In this document: piece after piece, positions 16,756 through 26,012 of the stretch
Position numbering within the stretch: position 1 is the first letter of the stretch
Layout: each line of letters begins with the position of its first letter
Assembly (NCBI RefSeq): GCF_019236475.1
Contig: NZ_JAFAIX010000012.1
Location: 248,001 to 312,000 of the forward strand
Length of the DNA stretch: 64,000 nucleotides
Source of the DNA: Chitinophaga sp.
Lineage (GTDB): Bacteria; Bacteroidota; Bacteroidia; Chitinophagales; Chitinophagaceae
Direction: 5' to 3'
The notes under the pieces: model-generated
Told to the model about the DNA's origin: nothing
Seen by the model: the letters and a program-made list of their open reading frames with translations, nothing else
The model's database searches: none
Translations under genes and position numbers: made by a program

Positions 16756-16790
16756 TAAAAAAGCCCTTACGGGACATTCCGTAAGGGCTT
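16756..16790 (-). terminator. Terminator of the RemB/Wzi-like gene
   Basis: AAGCCCTTACGG and CCGTAAGGGCTT form a 12-base stem; read on the minus strand it is followed by six T residues. It lies 23 bases after the stop of the gene at 16813. Confidence 0.85.
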
Positions 16791-16812
16791 GTATCCGGGA
16801 AATCTCCCTTTA

Positions 16813-18399
16813 TTAAAAATCGTAATAGAATTGACGGAAAGTACTTCTGAGGCCCAGACTGAAAATCAAGTCCGTGCTTTTAGAGATATCATTGCTTACT
16901 TTTCTTGCAGCCAGGGATGTTTCCAGGCGAAGATTATATTTGGGATTGAGGACATAGGCGATAGTACCCTGTGCATAGAGGAGGTTTGTTCTTACTCCTT
17001 GTCCGATGTAGTTACCATATCCTTTCACGTAGTTGGTATATGGTTTGGAGATATCGTGCCCGTAATTGATTTCAGAAGAAGGATCATCTCCATATTGTGC
17101 GTACATTAATTCTCCTCTGGTATACCACCTTTTATAGGTAAATGTTCCGATACCTAGCAATTCCCAGAAATTGGCACCTAACGGGTGTGCTAATGACTGA
17201 TTATAATGTTCATAATTGATCATTGTGCTCTTATAGGAATATGTATAAGGTCGGACAGCATTGTATTCTGCCTGTAAGTCTAGCTTTTTGACATGGAATA
17301 CATCAAATGCTTTTAACCCAAGCTGCCAGGCCTGTTTATTAGCATACCATCCATTACCACTTGTAACTTCTTTCAATTTAAATTCATCCAGTACCAACTG
17401 ACCGTATAAAACGGTTTTAGGCCAGATTTTATATTTCGCATTAGCGCCAACCAATGCATTGTCTGAAGAGCCTTCCGAAAACTCTGCTGAACGAAGGAAA
17501 ATAATGGGATTCATATAACTCCAATCAAATCCACGTTTACGACCAGAGGAGTCTGCATCTGGCCAAATAACAGCATCGAACAGCCCAATGGTAAGTTTTT
17601 TGTTTACATTCCAGTCAAGGAAGTGGAATACTCCCCATTTTTTATAGTAACCCAGATCTTCATAGGCAGAAGCAAAGTCCTTGCTGTGTTTGTCCATAAA
17701 CTGCGCCCACATGGCAGTATATTGGACACTTCCCAGATTACCAGTTATTTTAAGATAGGGATAGCTGAAGGTGATATCTGACAAAATCAATGAGCGATAA
17801 CCATCTCCTATAAAATTCTGGCCATAACCAGCTTGAAGACTCAAGTATTTATTTGGCGTATATGCCAATAATGCGGTAGCATAGTTAAAATCGAATGCCT
17901 TATCGCCCTGGTAAGTCTTTATACCTCCCTGACCGGGAACAATATCATTCTTTCTTATATATTGATCCAAATAGAATGGAAATCTACCTTGATTCTCGTA
18001 GAAGGAAGATTCGAAGTAAAACTTGGTTCCAATATTTGCCTGAATCATGGCACCTCTTGTATTCAGCCAGGTTGTACGACTACCGTCTTTAGTTTTTCCA
18101 ATCTGGAAATCAGGAAGAAAATCTATAAAAACATTATAGTCTTTCTCTCTGAATTCAAGCAGATGTTCCTGAAACAATTTACGGTACACCAAGCTACGTT
18201 TTACGGTATCCTGAGAAGTATACAAGGCACTTGTATCTACATGTAAGATAGATTTGAGCGCAGTATGTTGGTTACTGCTATCAAGGTAAAGTTCCCTGAT
18301 ATTTTGTGAATTATAAGGTAGGACCACTGGCAACCGTTCCTGTGCATAGGCCGCACTGGCAAGTAACAGTAGTACTGCCGTCTTAATAATGTATTTCAT
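16813..18399 (-). CDS. Outer-membrane beta-barrel protein, RemB/Wzi-like (capsule assembly or gliding related)
   Basis: A 528-residue protein with a signal peptide (about 1-19, ending A-Y-A-Q) and dense amphipathic beta-strands to the C-terminal F-Y-Y-D-F. The segment Q-N-F-I-G-D-G-Y-R-S-L-I-L-S-D near residue 195 resembles the hallmark of Bacteroidota RemB and capsule-assembly Wzi proteins, which hold polysaccharide at the cell surface or affect gliding. It follows the polysaccharide locus in the same direction, with a 157-base gap and its own terminator, so it may be co-regulated or separately expressed. I cannot tell the two family roles apart from sequence. Confidence 0.72.
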   Translation of the reverse strand: MKYIIKTAVLLLLASAAYAQERLPVVLPYNSQNIRELYLDSSNQHTALKSILHVDTSALYTSQDTVKRSLVYRKLFQEHLLEFREKDYNVFIDFLPDFQIGKTKDGSRTTWLNTRGAMIQANIGTKFYFESSFYENQGRFPFYLDQYIRKNDIVPGQGGIKTYQGDKAFDFNYATALLAYTPNKYLSLQAGYGQNFIGDGYRSLILSDITFSYPYLKITGNLGSVQYTAMWAQFMDKHSKDFASAYEDLGYYKKWGVFHFLDWNVNKKLTIGLFDAVIWPDADSSGRKRGFDWSYMNPIIFLRSAEFSEGSSDNALVGANAKYKIWPKTVLYGQLVLDEFKLKEVTSGNGWYANKQAWQLGLKAFDVFHVKKLDLQAEYNAVRPYTYSYKSTMINYEHYNQSLAHPLGANFWELLGIGTFTYKRWYTRGELMYAQYGDDPSSEINYGHDISKPYTNYVKGYGNYIGQGVRTNLLYAQGTIAYVLNPKYNLRLETSLAARKVSNDISKSTDLIFSLGLRSTFRQFYYDF

Positions 18400-18556
18400 T
18401 TAACAAATTTGAGATGTATTATCAGTTGCACTGATCAGGCCTCACAAACAGATATCTAAAATTCCCATACAACTATTACATAGCAGTATGGGAATTTGCA
18501 AAGATATTATTTTTATAAAAATACGGTGACAGTAAGGGCTTCGAGAGGACTTATTG

Positions 18557-19489
18557 CTAAAACCAGTTATGGTTGCTAGCATCCTGGTATACGGCTGTAA
18601 TACCATTTTTCAGACTGATATTAGCCTTCCAGCCATAATTATGTAATTTAGAAACATCCATCAGTTTACGAGGTGTTCCATCTGGTTTTGATGTATCAAA
18701 AACTAATTCTCCTTGATAGCCTACAATACTTTTAATTAATTCTGCTAGTTCTGCAATACTGATATCTTCTCCGACACCAATATTTATCAAACCTGGTTCA
18801 TTATAGTGATTCATCAGATATACACAGGCATCTGCCATATCATCCGAATGAAGGAATTCTCGTTTGGGTGTACCAGTTCCCCAAAGTGTAACATTGGGAA
18901 GGGCATTTAATTTCGCCTCATGCATTCTTCTCAGCATGGCTGGCAGTACGTGAGAATTATTCAGATCATAATTGTCATTAGGACCATAAAGATTGGTCGG
19001 CATTACAGAAATAAAATTGCTACCATATTGAGAACGATATGCATCACACATTTCAATTCCTGCAATTTTGGCCACCGCATATGGTTCATTTGTAGGTTCT
19101 AGCGGGCCTGTAAGTAGGTATTCTTCCTTTAGTGGCTGCGGCGCCATTTTAGGATAAATGCAGGACGAGCCGAGAAACATTAATTTCTTAACATTATTCA
19201 CATGAGCCTGATGAATAACATTATTCTGGATCATCAGATTATCATAAATAAACTGCCCTTTGTAGGTATTATTTGCCATAATACCACCTACTTTAGCAGC
19301 AGCCAAAAATACATAGTCCGGTTTTTCATCTGCAAAAAAATCTGATACTGCTTGTTGATTTTTCAGATCCAATTCGGCTGATGTTCGACCAATAATATTT
19401 TTGTATCCTAAGGCTGTTAACTTACGAACTATTGCTGATCCAACCAATCCACGATGACCGGCTACATATATTTTATCCTGGAATTCCAT
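18557..19489 (-). CDS. fcl: GDP-L-fucose synthase
   Basis: A 310-residue short-chain epimerase/reductase with a Rossmann start A-G-H-R-G-L-V-G-S-A near residue 10 and the catalytic Tyr-Lys pair in P-Y-A-V-A-K near residue 136, preceded by S-S-C-I-Y-P. It converts GDP-4-keto-6-deoxymannose to GDP-L-fucose by epimerisation at C3 and C5 and reduction at C4. It lies three bases after gmd, forming the usual gmd-fcl pair at the 3' end of the polysaccharide locus. Confidence 0.96.
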   Translation of the reverse strand: MEFQDKIYVAGHRGLVGSAIVRKLTALGYKNIIGRTSAELDLKNQQAVSDFFADEKPDYVFLAAAKVGGIMANNTYKGQFIYDNLMIQNNVIHQAHVNNVKKLMFLGSSCIYPKMAPQPLKEEYLLTGPLEPTNEPYAVAKIAGIEMCDAYRSQYGSNFISVMPTNLYGPNDNYDLNNSHVLPAMLRRMHEAKLNALPNVTLWGTGTPKREFLHSDDMADACVYLMNHYNEPGLINIGVGEDISIAELAELIKSIVGYQGELVFDTSKPDGTPRKLMDVSKLHNYGWKANISLKNGITAVYQDASNHNWF

Positions 19490-19492
19490 AAA

Positions 19493-20605
19493 TTATTCGA
19501 ATTGGTTTAGTACTTTATAGCCATTCTCCTTCAGTAATTTCTCTCTACGGAATAATTCCAAATCAGCCGACACCATTTCTTTTACTAATGCGGATAAGTC
19601 ATATTTAGGTTTCCAGCCAAGCTGTCGGTGGGCCTTACCAGGATCTCCTATCAACAAGTCTACTTCTGTTGGCCTGAAATATCTTGGATCAATGGCAATG
19701 ACTTCCTGCCCTACTTTCAGTGGGCAATCAGCGTTTGAAATAGATTTCACGTATCCTTTTTCCGCTACACCGCTGCCTTCATACTCAACTTTTACACCAA
19801 TTTCCGCAAAGGCCATGGTTATAAAATCTCTGACAGTGGTAGTAATTCCTGTAGCAATGACATAATCTTCGGGTTTGTCTTGCTGGAGTATCAACCACAT
19901 CGCCTCCACATAATCCTTTGCATGTCCCCAGTCACGTTTTGCATCCAGATTGCCCATAAACAATTTATCCTGCATACCCAGTGCGAGCTTTGCCACAGCA
20001 CGAGTAATTTTTCTGGTAACAAAAGTTTCTCCGCGTAAAGGGCTTTCATGATTGAAGAGTATTCCATTGCAGGCATACATGTTATAGGCCTCTCTATAAT
20101 TGACCGTTATCCAATAGGCATACATCTTAGCTACCGCATAAGGTGAGCGAGGATAGAAGGGCGTTTTTTCTGATTGCGGGACTTCCTGCACCAATCCATA
20201 TAGCTCTGAAGTAGAAGCCTGATAAATCCGTGTTTTATGGGTTAAACCAAGGATTCTTACAGCTTCCAGTATACGCAAAGTACCAACACCATCCACATCA
20301 GCGGTATACTCAGGCGATTCAAAGCTTACCTGCACATGACTCATTGCACCAAGGTTGTAAATTTCATCAGGTTGTACTTCCTGAATGATTCTTATCAAAT
20401 TGGTACTGTCAGATAAATCACCATAATGTAATTTAAACTTGACATTATTTTCGTGAGGGTCCTGATAAAGATGATCTATTCTATCTGTATTGAAAAGAGA
20501 GCTTCTACGTTTTACACCATGAACATTATATCCTTTTTTCAACAGAAAATCTGCTAAATAGGCGCCATCCTGACCTGTAATTCCAGTGATTAAACAAGTT
20601 TTCAT
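19493..20605 (-). CDS. gmd: GDP-mannose 4,6-dehydratase
   Basis: A 370-residue extended short-chain dehydratase. Nucleotide-binding G-I-T-G-Q-D-G-A-Y-L-A near residue 8; catalytic region S-T-S-E-L-Y-G and S-P-Y-A-V-A-K-M-Y near residues 130-160. It makes GDP-4-keto-6-deoxymannose, the substrate of the neighbouring fcl. Together they supply GDP-L-fucose for the polymer. GDP-mannose itself must come from genes outside the window. Confidence 0.96.
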   Translation of the reverse strand: MKTCLITGITGQDGAYLADFLLKKGYNVHGVKRRSSLFNTDRIDHLYQDPHENNVKFKLHYGDLSDSTNLIRIIQEVQPDEIYNLGAMSHVQVSFESPEYTADVDGVGTLRILEAVRILGLTHKTRIYQASTSELYGLVQEVPQSEKTPFYPRSPYAVAKMYAYWITVNYREAYNMYACNGILFNHESPLRGETFVTRKITRAVAKLALGMQDKLFMGNLDAKRDWGHAKDYVEAMWLILQQDKPEDYVIATGITTTVRDFITMAFAEIGVKVEYEGSGVAEKGYVKSISNADCPLKVGQEVIAIDPRYFRPTEVDLLIGDPGKAHRQLGWKPKYDLSALVKEMVSADLELFRREKLLKENGYKVLNQFE

Positions 20606-20611
20606 CCTGAA

Positions 20612-21466
20612 TTAAAATTTTTTAATTTTCACGTTAGCCCAATCTATTTTTTCAGTAGCAGATTTCATATCAGTGAATTGATGCGATTCAAGTAATCGTT
20701 TCAATTTATGCAAACAACCTCCTAATCCATAATATGACTTAAATTTTCTTACCAGGCTAAGATCCTTAATCATTGGTTGGTCAGGATCGAAATCGCGAGG
20801 ATGGAAATAAGTCATTATATATTCATCATTTTTAAAATACGTATCCAGTAACTGGTATGGTAATAGGCGAAAATACCCACCGCCTGAAAAAATAAATGGT
20901 ACTTTCTTGCCAGCAAGATAACGAAGATTTATTGGAAACTCTTTAAGGCTAATGCCCTTAAAGTCTACAATACAAGGTTCGGAGATTCCGAAAGAAGGGA
21001 ATCCGCCATGTGCGCGCGCTGCAGGAAAAATACTAGAATCGGATTCTATACCATATTTCGCAAGAATATTGAAAACCTCCTGGTCATTTTCCTTCAAAGA
21101 GAAGCCTGGGGCTCGATATGAGGTAATTTTTTTCCCTGTGATATCCTCCAGGGAATAAATAGATCTTTTAAGGTCTTCTTCAAATTCTGGAAGGGACTGT
21201 TGGTATACAAGCTGATGCATATCAGAATGGGTACCAATTTCATAACCAAGTTGATCAATACGCCGGATCACATCTGGATACTTTCGGGCAATCCAGCCGA
21301 GGCAAAAGAAGGTGGCTTTTTGATTGGTTGCTTCTAGTAGTCCCATAATCTTATCCATATTACTATGGATTCTGGACTCAAAATTTGCCCATTCTTTATT
21401 ACTCTTGGTGGAATCATTGTCCAAAATATGAAACCATTCTTCAATATCAAATGTTAATATTCGCAT
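20612..21466 (-). CDS. Polysaccharide deacetylase family protein
   Basis: The start at 21466 gives 284 residues beginning M-R-I-L-T-F-D-I-E-E-W-F-H; an in-frame ATG at 21493 overlapping the previous gene is possible. The T-F-D-I-E motif carries the catalytic and metal Asp, and G-T-H-S-D-M-H-Q near residue 82 carries the metal histidines (H-x4-H type). S-Y-R-A-P-G-F is motif 3. The set resembles deacetylases of exopolysaccharide systems. No signal peptide is visible, so a cytoplasmic lipid-linked or nucleotide-linked intermediate may be the substrate. It lies six bases before gmd. Confidence 0.85.
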   Translation of the reverse strand: MRILTFDIEEWFHILDNDSTKSNKEWANFESRIHSNMDKIMGLLEATNQKATFFCLGWIARKYPDVIRRIDQLGYEIGTHSDMHQLVYQQSLPEFEEDLKRSIYSLEDITGKKITSYRAPGFSLKENDQEVFNILAKYGIESDSSIFPAARAHGGFPSFGISEPCIVDFKGISLKEFPINLRYLAGKKVPFIFSGGGYFRLLPYQLLDTYFKNDEYIMTYFHPRDFDPDQPMIKDLSLVRKFKSYYGLGGCLHKLKRLLESHQFTDMKSATEKIDWANVKIKKF

Positions 21467-21479
21467 TCCAGAGTAGGCT

Positions 21480-22463
21480 TTATCTATTGTCAAAATCAGT
21501 TAAACTTATGTCCCAGTTATCATAAACGAAGTATTCCGGCGTATCCTGTTTACCTACCATTTTGCCAAGAAATGGCTGTCTTCTGGGTTCTTTCTGTTTT
21601 GGAATTTTGTACAAGAAAGTTGGACTAAAATCCAATCTGCCGATATACATGATAAGGTCAGCTTTGCCAGAATAATGTCTGGCGAGGTATAATGCTGCAT
21701 AATCCAGATTTTTCTTAGAGAAAGGTATACAATCCATAATATAGGCAACATTTACACCATCCTCATCATAAAAGCGGACAAATGCAGTCATCCCATTACT
21801 ATTAATGTGTAAATAGCTATCCTGGGGAAATCGTTTTCTGAGGAAATGCTGATTTCTGGATAGGGAGACATGACTACCTGGTTCTTGTGCCGCTACGGAA
21901 GTAGGCCTAAAGAAAGGAGCTATTAACCAGGCAGCAGCCCATATAATTATTCGGTTGATAGGATTGATGATAGATGCAAATTTCTTTGCAACAAGTTTTC
22001 CTGCCTTTACTGGTAGTACAAAATAAGATAGGTCTCCAATATCTTTCCACTTAACAATATATTTCCAATAAGGATATGCGGTCTGATTAGGGATGGAGAT
22101 CAAAAACGAAATATTATCCTCCATCAGAAGTGGTTGAACACTATCGAACAACTTCTTTAGCATTAGCTCATCTTTCCGGTGTTCCTCATGAATGAGGGAA
22201 TCGCATCCCATGCCCATTAAAATGGTATCACCTCGATAGGTATATTGATTGGGAATTACTGAAAATGCGCCTACCACTTCATTTTTAAAAATCAGTAGGG
22301 CATGAAATGAATAATCCAAACAACCTGAAGTATATTTTCGTTGAAAATCCTGAACAGCAAATTCCTTGTTGAATATCCGATTAAACAAGGAGGTCAATTG
22401 GGCAAATTGTTGTACGGTAATGTCAGTTGTTCTTAATGGCAGTATTTCGTAATCACTAGGCAT
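21480..22463 (-). CDS. GNAT-like acyltransferase in the polysaccharide locus
   Basis: A 327-residue soluble protein. The N-terminal half has GNAT features (V-V-G-A-F-S-V-I-P-N, then G-M-G-C-D-S-L-I-H-E-E-H-R-K as the motif A-like segment near residue 85). The C-terminal half has a second, more divergent acyltransferase-like fold. The gene abuts the KASIII gene with no gap (stop and start at 22464/22463). Because it directly follows an ACP and a KASIII gene, an acyl-ACP donor is plausible, with a sugar amine or hydroxyl as acceptor. That is inference from context. Confidence 0.65.
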   Translation of the reverse strand: MPSDYEILPLRTTDITVQQFAQLTSLFNRIFNKEFAVQDFQRKYTSGCLDYSFHALLIFKNEVVGAFSVIPNQYTYRGDTILMGMGCDSLIHEEHRKDELMLKKLFDSVQPLLMEDNISFLISIPNQTAYPYWKYIVKWKDIGDLSYFVLPVKAGKLVAKKFASIINPINRIIIWAAAWLIAPFFRPTSVAAQEPGSHVSLSRNQHFLRKRFPQDSYLHINSNGMTAFVRFYDEDGVNVAYIMDCIPFSKKNLDYAALYLARHYSGKADLIMYIGRLDFSPTFLYKIPKQKEPRRQPFLGKMVGKQDTPEYFVYDNWDISLTDFDNR

Positions 22464-23474
22464 TTAATAAGCATTGAATGTCAGGACGGTTCCTCCCCAG
22501 GAATATCCAACTCCGAAACCACTTAATACGATTTGATCTCCGGACTTAAAGGTTTTACTTTCAAATGAATTTTTCAGCACGATTGGTATTGTAGAGGAAA
22601 CAGTATTTCCACAATTTTCCATATACAGAATAAATTTCTCTTCTGGGATATCCAATTTTTTTCTGAGATGGTCTAACATATATTTATTTGCCTGATGGAA
22701 AACAAACCAATCGACCTTTTCTTTTGGGAGATTATTCTTTTTCAAGGTGCTCTCCAATAGTCGTGGTACAGCCTTCAAGGTAAAGTTGAAAATTTCAGGG
22801 CCATTCATGAAAAGGTAATCTCCTGAAGAAGCAATATCTTTCTCTTCTTCTATGAGGATACCAGATTTGGCCGCCTTCATGGCGCCATTTCTTACAATTA
22901 GATTTTCAGCACCTGACCCATCAGATCCTAGTACTACTCCGCCCAATTCTGCTATTCCCTCTTCTGCACTGATCCATGTTGCGGTAGCAGCATCTCCGAA
23001 GACAGTTCTATTGCCTTTATCCTTTGGATGAATATGTTTGCTGTATGTTTCTGCTGTTATAAACAGAATATTACGACAGGTACCTGCTGCAATTAATCCT
23101 TGCGCAAATGCCAATCCATAAATATATCCAGAACACCCTTGGTTAATATCAATTGCACCAGCAGAGGTTGGGAGTTTCAGCCGATGTTGAACCATACAAG
23201 CAGTTGTAGGCAAAAAATAATCAGGGCTCTGTGTACACAAAATCAGCATATCAAACGTGTCTGGCGTCAGATTATTTTCATGCATTAACATTTCGCCGGC
23301 TTTTACTGCCATGTCTGATGAAAATTCTGTTTCCGCAGAAACAGATCTGGATGCTATACCAACCTTATTGGCAATTTTATCAACATCCCATTCCGGAAAT
23401 TCCCCCACCAGCTGTTCATTAGTTATTTTCTTTTCAGGAAGGTAAACAGCTATCCTTTTAATAAATGTGCCCAT
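22464..23474 (-). CDS. 3-oxoacyl-ACP synthase III (FabH-like) of the polysaccharide locus
   Basis: A 336-residue thiolase-fold enzyme with the full KASIII triad: Cys114 in N-Q-G-C-S-G-Y, His260 in F-H-Q-A-N, and Asn290 in C-G-N-T-V. Such enzymes condense an acyl-CoA with malonyl-ACP or transfer acyl groups. A complete active site and neighbours that include a dedicated ACP suggest synthesis of a short acyl group for sugar decoration rather than bulk fatty-acid synthesis. A similar ACP plus KASIII pairing is known in viosamine-modification islands of Pseudomonas syringae flagellin, as far as I recall. Confidence 0.88.
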   Translation of the reverse strand: MGTFIKRIAVYLPEKKITNEQLVGEFPEWDVDKIANKVGIASRSVSAETEFSSDMAVKAGEMLMHENNLTPDTFDMLILCTQSPDYFLPTTACMVQHRLKLPTSAGAIDINQGCSGYIYGLAFAQGLIAAGTCRNILFITAETYSKHIHPKDKGNRTVFGDAATATWISAEEGIAELGGVVLGSDGSGAENLIVRNGAMKAAKSGILIEEEKDIASSGDYLFMNGPEIFNFTLKAVPRLLESTLKKNNLPKEKVDWFVFHQANKYMLDHLRKKLDIPEEKFILYMENCGNTVSSTIPIVLKNSFESKTFKSGDQIVLSGFGVGYSWGGTVLTFNAY

Positions 23475-23626
23475 AATTATTTTCTGATTTTTTCATCATG
23501 CTATGCGATACTCACCCCGATTGGATTTTCATCCAATATGTATAGTCAGTATTCCATCAAACAAATAGAATTGTCTGGAAATTAATTCCTTCACAAATCT
23601 TCTTTATACTTAATAGAAGATGAGCT

Positions 23627-23857
23627 TTAGGATTTGGACTGAACAAAGGAATACAATTCATTAATTGTATTGGCTTGTTTCAGTTCTTCAATTTCCACTT
23701 CAATTTTATATTCATCATCCAGCATAGCAATGAGTGCGAGTGCTGCCATGGAATCCCATTCTGGAATACTTCTGAATATAGTATCGTTGGTAAGGTTTGC
23801 TGGCTCTTTTGGAAAAATGCCTACAAAGTTCTTGCGAAAAGTATTGATATCACTCAT
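23627..23857 (-). CDS. Acyl carrier protein, locus-specific
   Basis: A 76-residue acidic helical protein. Ser36 in P-E-W-D-S-M-A-A-L is the expected phosphopantetheine site; the usual D-S-L is D-S-M here. It begins 34 bases after the hddC stop. The 152 bases between it and the KASIII gene contain no further gene. It probably carries the acyl group made by the KASIII protein. Confidence 0.88.
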   Translation of the reverse strand: MSDINTFRKNFVGIFPKEPANLTNDTIFRSIPEWDSMAALALIAMLDDEYKIEVEIEELKQANTINELYSFVQSKS

Positions 23858-23891
23858 ATAAATAATAAATTATCTTTCTATCATATATCGT

Positions 23892-24629
23892 TTATTTCCC
23901 CTCTGTAATGCTATCTTTGGCAAGAAGGGATTCAAAAAACGCCAGGTTATTATTGGCTTTGAAATAATCTTCTGGAATTCCAATATCTATAAAATAACCT
24001 TGTTGTGGATATCCATAGATTTTAAGAGATTCAATATTAGGTTCCAGTATATCCTTTTCTAATGAAAACGCACCATTGTGTTTATTAAACAATGGCATCA
24101 TTATTTCTTTGTTAAAGAATATCAGACCTGTATTAATCAGACCAATATCTGTCTTCTTTTTCTCCTCAAACGATAATACTTTGTTGTTATCATCCAATTT
24201 AACAACTCCATACCTATCAAAGTTCTCCAGCTGGGTTAATGCAATGACACAATCTGCATTCTTTTGCAGGGAATACGCTGTTAAGGAATTGATTTTCAAT
24301 TCAAAAAAAGTATCCGCATTTACAAGGAGAATCTCATTTTCTGTTGTTTGTTCAGCGCAAAGTTTCACTGCTCCTCCAGTTCCTAAAGGTTCTTCTTCAA
24401 TAACGATTTTATAATCAATATCTTGAAAATGCTCTTCCAGGAAAGAGGTAATCTGTTCATGTAAGTACCCTAATGAGAAAATGAATTTATTTACATTCTC
24501 AGATTTCAAGTAATGAATCAGATAATATAAAAATGGATATTTACCTACCTGTGCAAGTGGCTTAGGTTGATCTTTTACAACTGAACGTAGTCTCGTGCCA
24601 AATCCGCCAGCAAGGATGATTGCGACCAT
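23892..24629 (-). CDS. hddC: Sugar-phosphate nucleotidyltransferase, HddC-like (heptose-1-phosphate guanylyltransferase)
   Basis: A 245-residue nucleotidyltransferase with A-G-G-F-G-T-R-L-R at residues 7-15 and D-Q-P-K-P-L-A near residue 20. It lies with GmhA-like and HddA-like genes, which together define GDP-D-glycero-alpha-D-manno-heptose synthesis, so GTP and heptose 1-phosphate are the likely substrates. On sequence alone it could be another hexose-1-phosphate nucleotidyltransferase. Downstream of the glycosyltransferase gene by five bases. Confidence 0.82.
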   Translation of the reverse strand: MVAIILAGGFGTRLRSVVKDQPKPLAQVGKYPFLYYLIHYLKSENVNKFIFSLGYLHEQITSFLEEHFQDIDYKIVIEEEPLGTGGAVKLCAEQTTENEILLVNADTFFELKINSLTAYSLQKNADCVIALTQLENFDRYGVVKLDDNNKVLSFEEKKKTDIGLINTGLIFFNKEIMMPLFNKHNGAFSLEKDILEPNIESLKIYGYPQQGYFIDIGIPEDYFKANNNLAFFESLLAKDSITEGK

Positions 24630-24634
24630 AATTA

Positions 24635-25468
24635 TTATTGTTTTCTAAGGAAGTTCTTATAAATAGATACCAGTACTCCAGAAGGCAAATTCCTGATTAC
24701 CGATTTTGAAACTACATGAAAGTAATACAAAGGTTTGGAGTATAACCCAATTTTATGCATGTAGGCAAGGCTAGCAAGTTCCCCTTTCAGAAACTTCATT
24801 CCTTTTCTGCGACGTGCAAAGTCCTTACCGGCTCTTGCTTTAGCCAGGATATCTGGGATATTATCTGTCTTATATCCTTTTACCAGGAATAATGCAAAAA
24901 ATGCATAATCTTCAGCGGCAGTCACTAATGGGTATCCTCCCAATTCAATGGCAACTTCTCTGGAATAAGCAGCTACTGTATGACTAAAAGGACTTCTCCA
25001 TTTAGCGCGTTTCAAAATAGCTTTATGGGATACAGGAACATCCCTCACCCCCAATCTTTCCTTCATCTCCATATCATACTCCTCTGCAGGTGCAGAAAGC
25101 AGTACAACATCAGGATGTTGATGAAAATACGCCAATTGTTTTTCCATGCGATCCGGGGTACAGATATCATCCGTATCAAAACGAAAAATATATTTACCGC
25201 GTGCAGCGTAGATGCCTTTATTCAGACATGCAGGAAGCCCTTTAGCGTCATCAGCTGGAATTGTTCTAATAACATCTGGCGCAAATTTCTGCTTCCATTT
25301 ATTCACAATTGCCATCAGTGGCGGAGGGATATCACCTTCACAGACTAATAAAATTTCATCAGGCAACTGGGTCTGATGATAAAGACTCTCCAGTGCCTGA
25401 TCAAGATATACCGGATTTTCCTTCCAGAAAAGGGACATTAATACGGTTGACTCAATTCTCATTCTCAA
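24635..25468 (-). CDS. Glycosyltransferase family 2 protein
   Basis: A 277-residue GT-A type enzyme: S-T-V-L-M-S-L-F at the start of the nucleotide-binding fold and F-R-F-D-T-D-D-I-C near residue 100 as the metal-binding DxD region. It overlaps gmhA by 17 bases. Position between the heptose genes suggests, but does not show, that it transfers heptose. Confidence 0.88.
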   Translation of the reverse strand: MRMRIESTVLMSLFWKENPVYLDQALESLYHQTQLPDEILLVCEGDIPPPLMAIVNKWKQKFAPDVIRTIPADDAKGLPACLNKGIYAARGKYIFRFDTDDICTPDRMEKQLAYFHQHPDVVLLSAPAEEYDMEMKERLGVRDVPVSHKAILKRAKWRSPFSHTVAAYSREVAIELGGYPLVTAAEDYAFFALFLVKGYKTDNIPDILAKARAGKDFARRRKGMKFLKGELASLAYMHKIGLYSKPLYYFHVVSKSVIRNLPSGVLVSIYKNFLRKQ

Positions 25469-26009
25469 AACATTTCATCATAATATGAACCCATATCATA
25501 TGTACATCTTCAGACAATTGCATATCATGTACATTCGCATTGAGAGAATAGTCTGCCATCTCACGGAGCTTTCCTCCTGCAAAACCTGTTATACCAACAG
25601 TTACAGCCTTTCTTTCTTTTGCTACTTCCATTGCATGGATAATATTCTTTGAATTACCACTACCACTGATGCCAATTACAACATCTCCTTCGTTTACAAA
25701 ATTTTTCAATTGCTCTGCAAACACCACATCATAGCCAACATCGTTGCTATAAGCTAGCATGGTTGGGATATTATCATTCAGACAGATAATTTTAAATCGT
25801 TCTGGTCTATTGTAGGATACCCCTTTATTGATATCACAAGCAAAATGAGATGCTGTAGAACCGGATCCTCCGTTGCCAAAAATATAAACATGTTTTCCGG
25901 CGCTCCTTGCACCTTTCAATATATTGGCAACCTGTAATATTTCCTCCTGATTTAAATTCGCCAATACGTTCTGCAGCTGTTGGATATAGCCTGAAATAAT
26001 ATTTTTCAT
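25452..26009 (-). CDS. gmhA: Phosphoheptose isomerase (SIS domain)
   Basis: A 185-residue SIS-domain protein with G-N-G-G-S-G-S-T-A-S-H-F near residue 46 and the G-I-S-G-S-G-N-S-K-N phosphate-binding loop near residue 115. It would isomerise sedoheptulose 7-phosphate to heptose 7-phosphate, the first step of heptose synthesis. It starts three bases after hddA. No GmhB phosphatase gene is visible in the window; that step must be supplied from elsewhere. Confidence 0.9.
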   Translation of the reverse strand: MKNIISGYIQQLQNVLANLNQEEILQVANILKGARSAGKHVYIFGNGGSGSTASHFACDINKGVSYNRPERFKIICLNDNIPTMLAYSNDVGYDVVFAEQLKNFVNEGDVVIGISGSGNSKNIIHAMEVAKERKAVTVGITGFAGGKLREMADYSLNANVHDMQLSEDVHMIWVHIMMKCFENEN

Positions 26010-26012
26010 ATT

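Noticed and set aside
16683..16784. Plus-strand 33-codon frame ending in K-K-P-L-R-D-I-P, vaguely like the F-A-L-K family tail
   Set aside because: It runs into the terminator of the opposite gene and lacks the Cys, Trp and Asp of the family; the resemblance is too weak.
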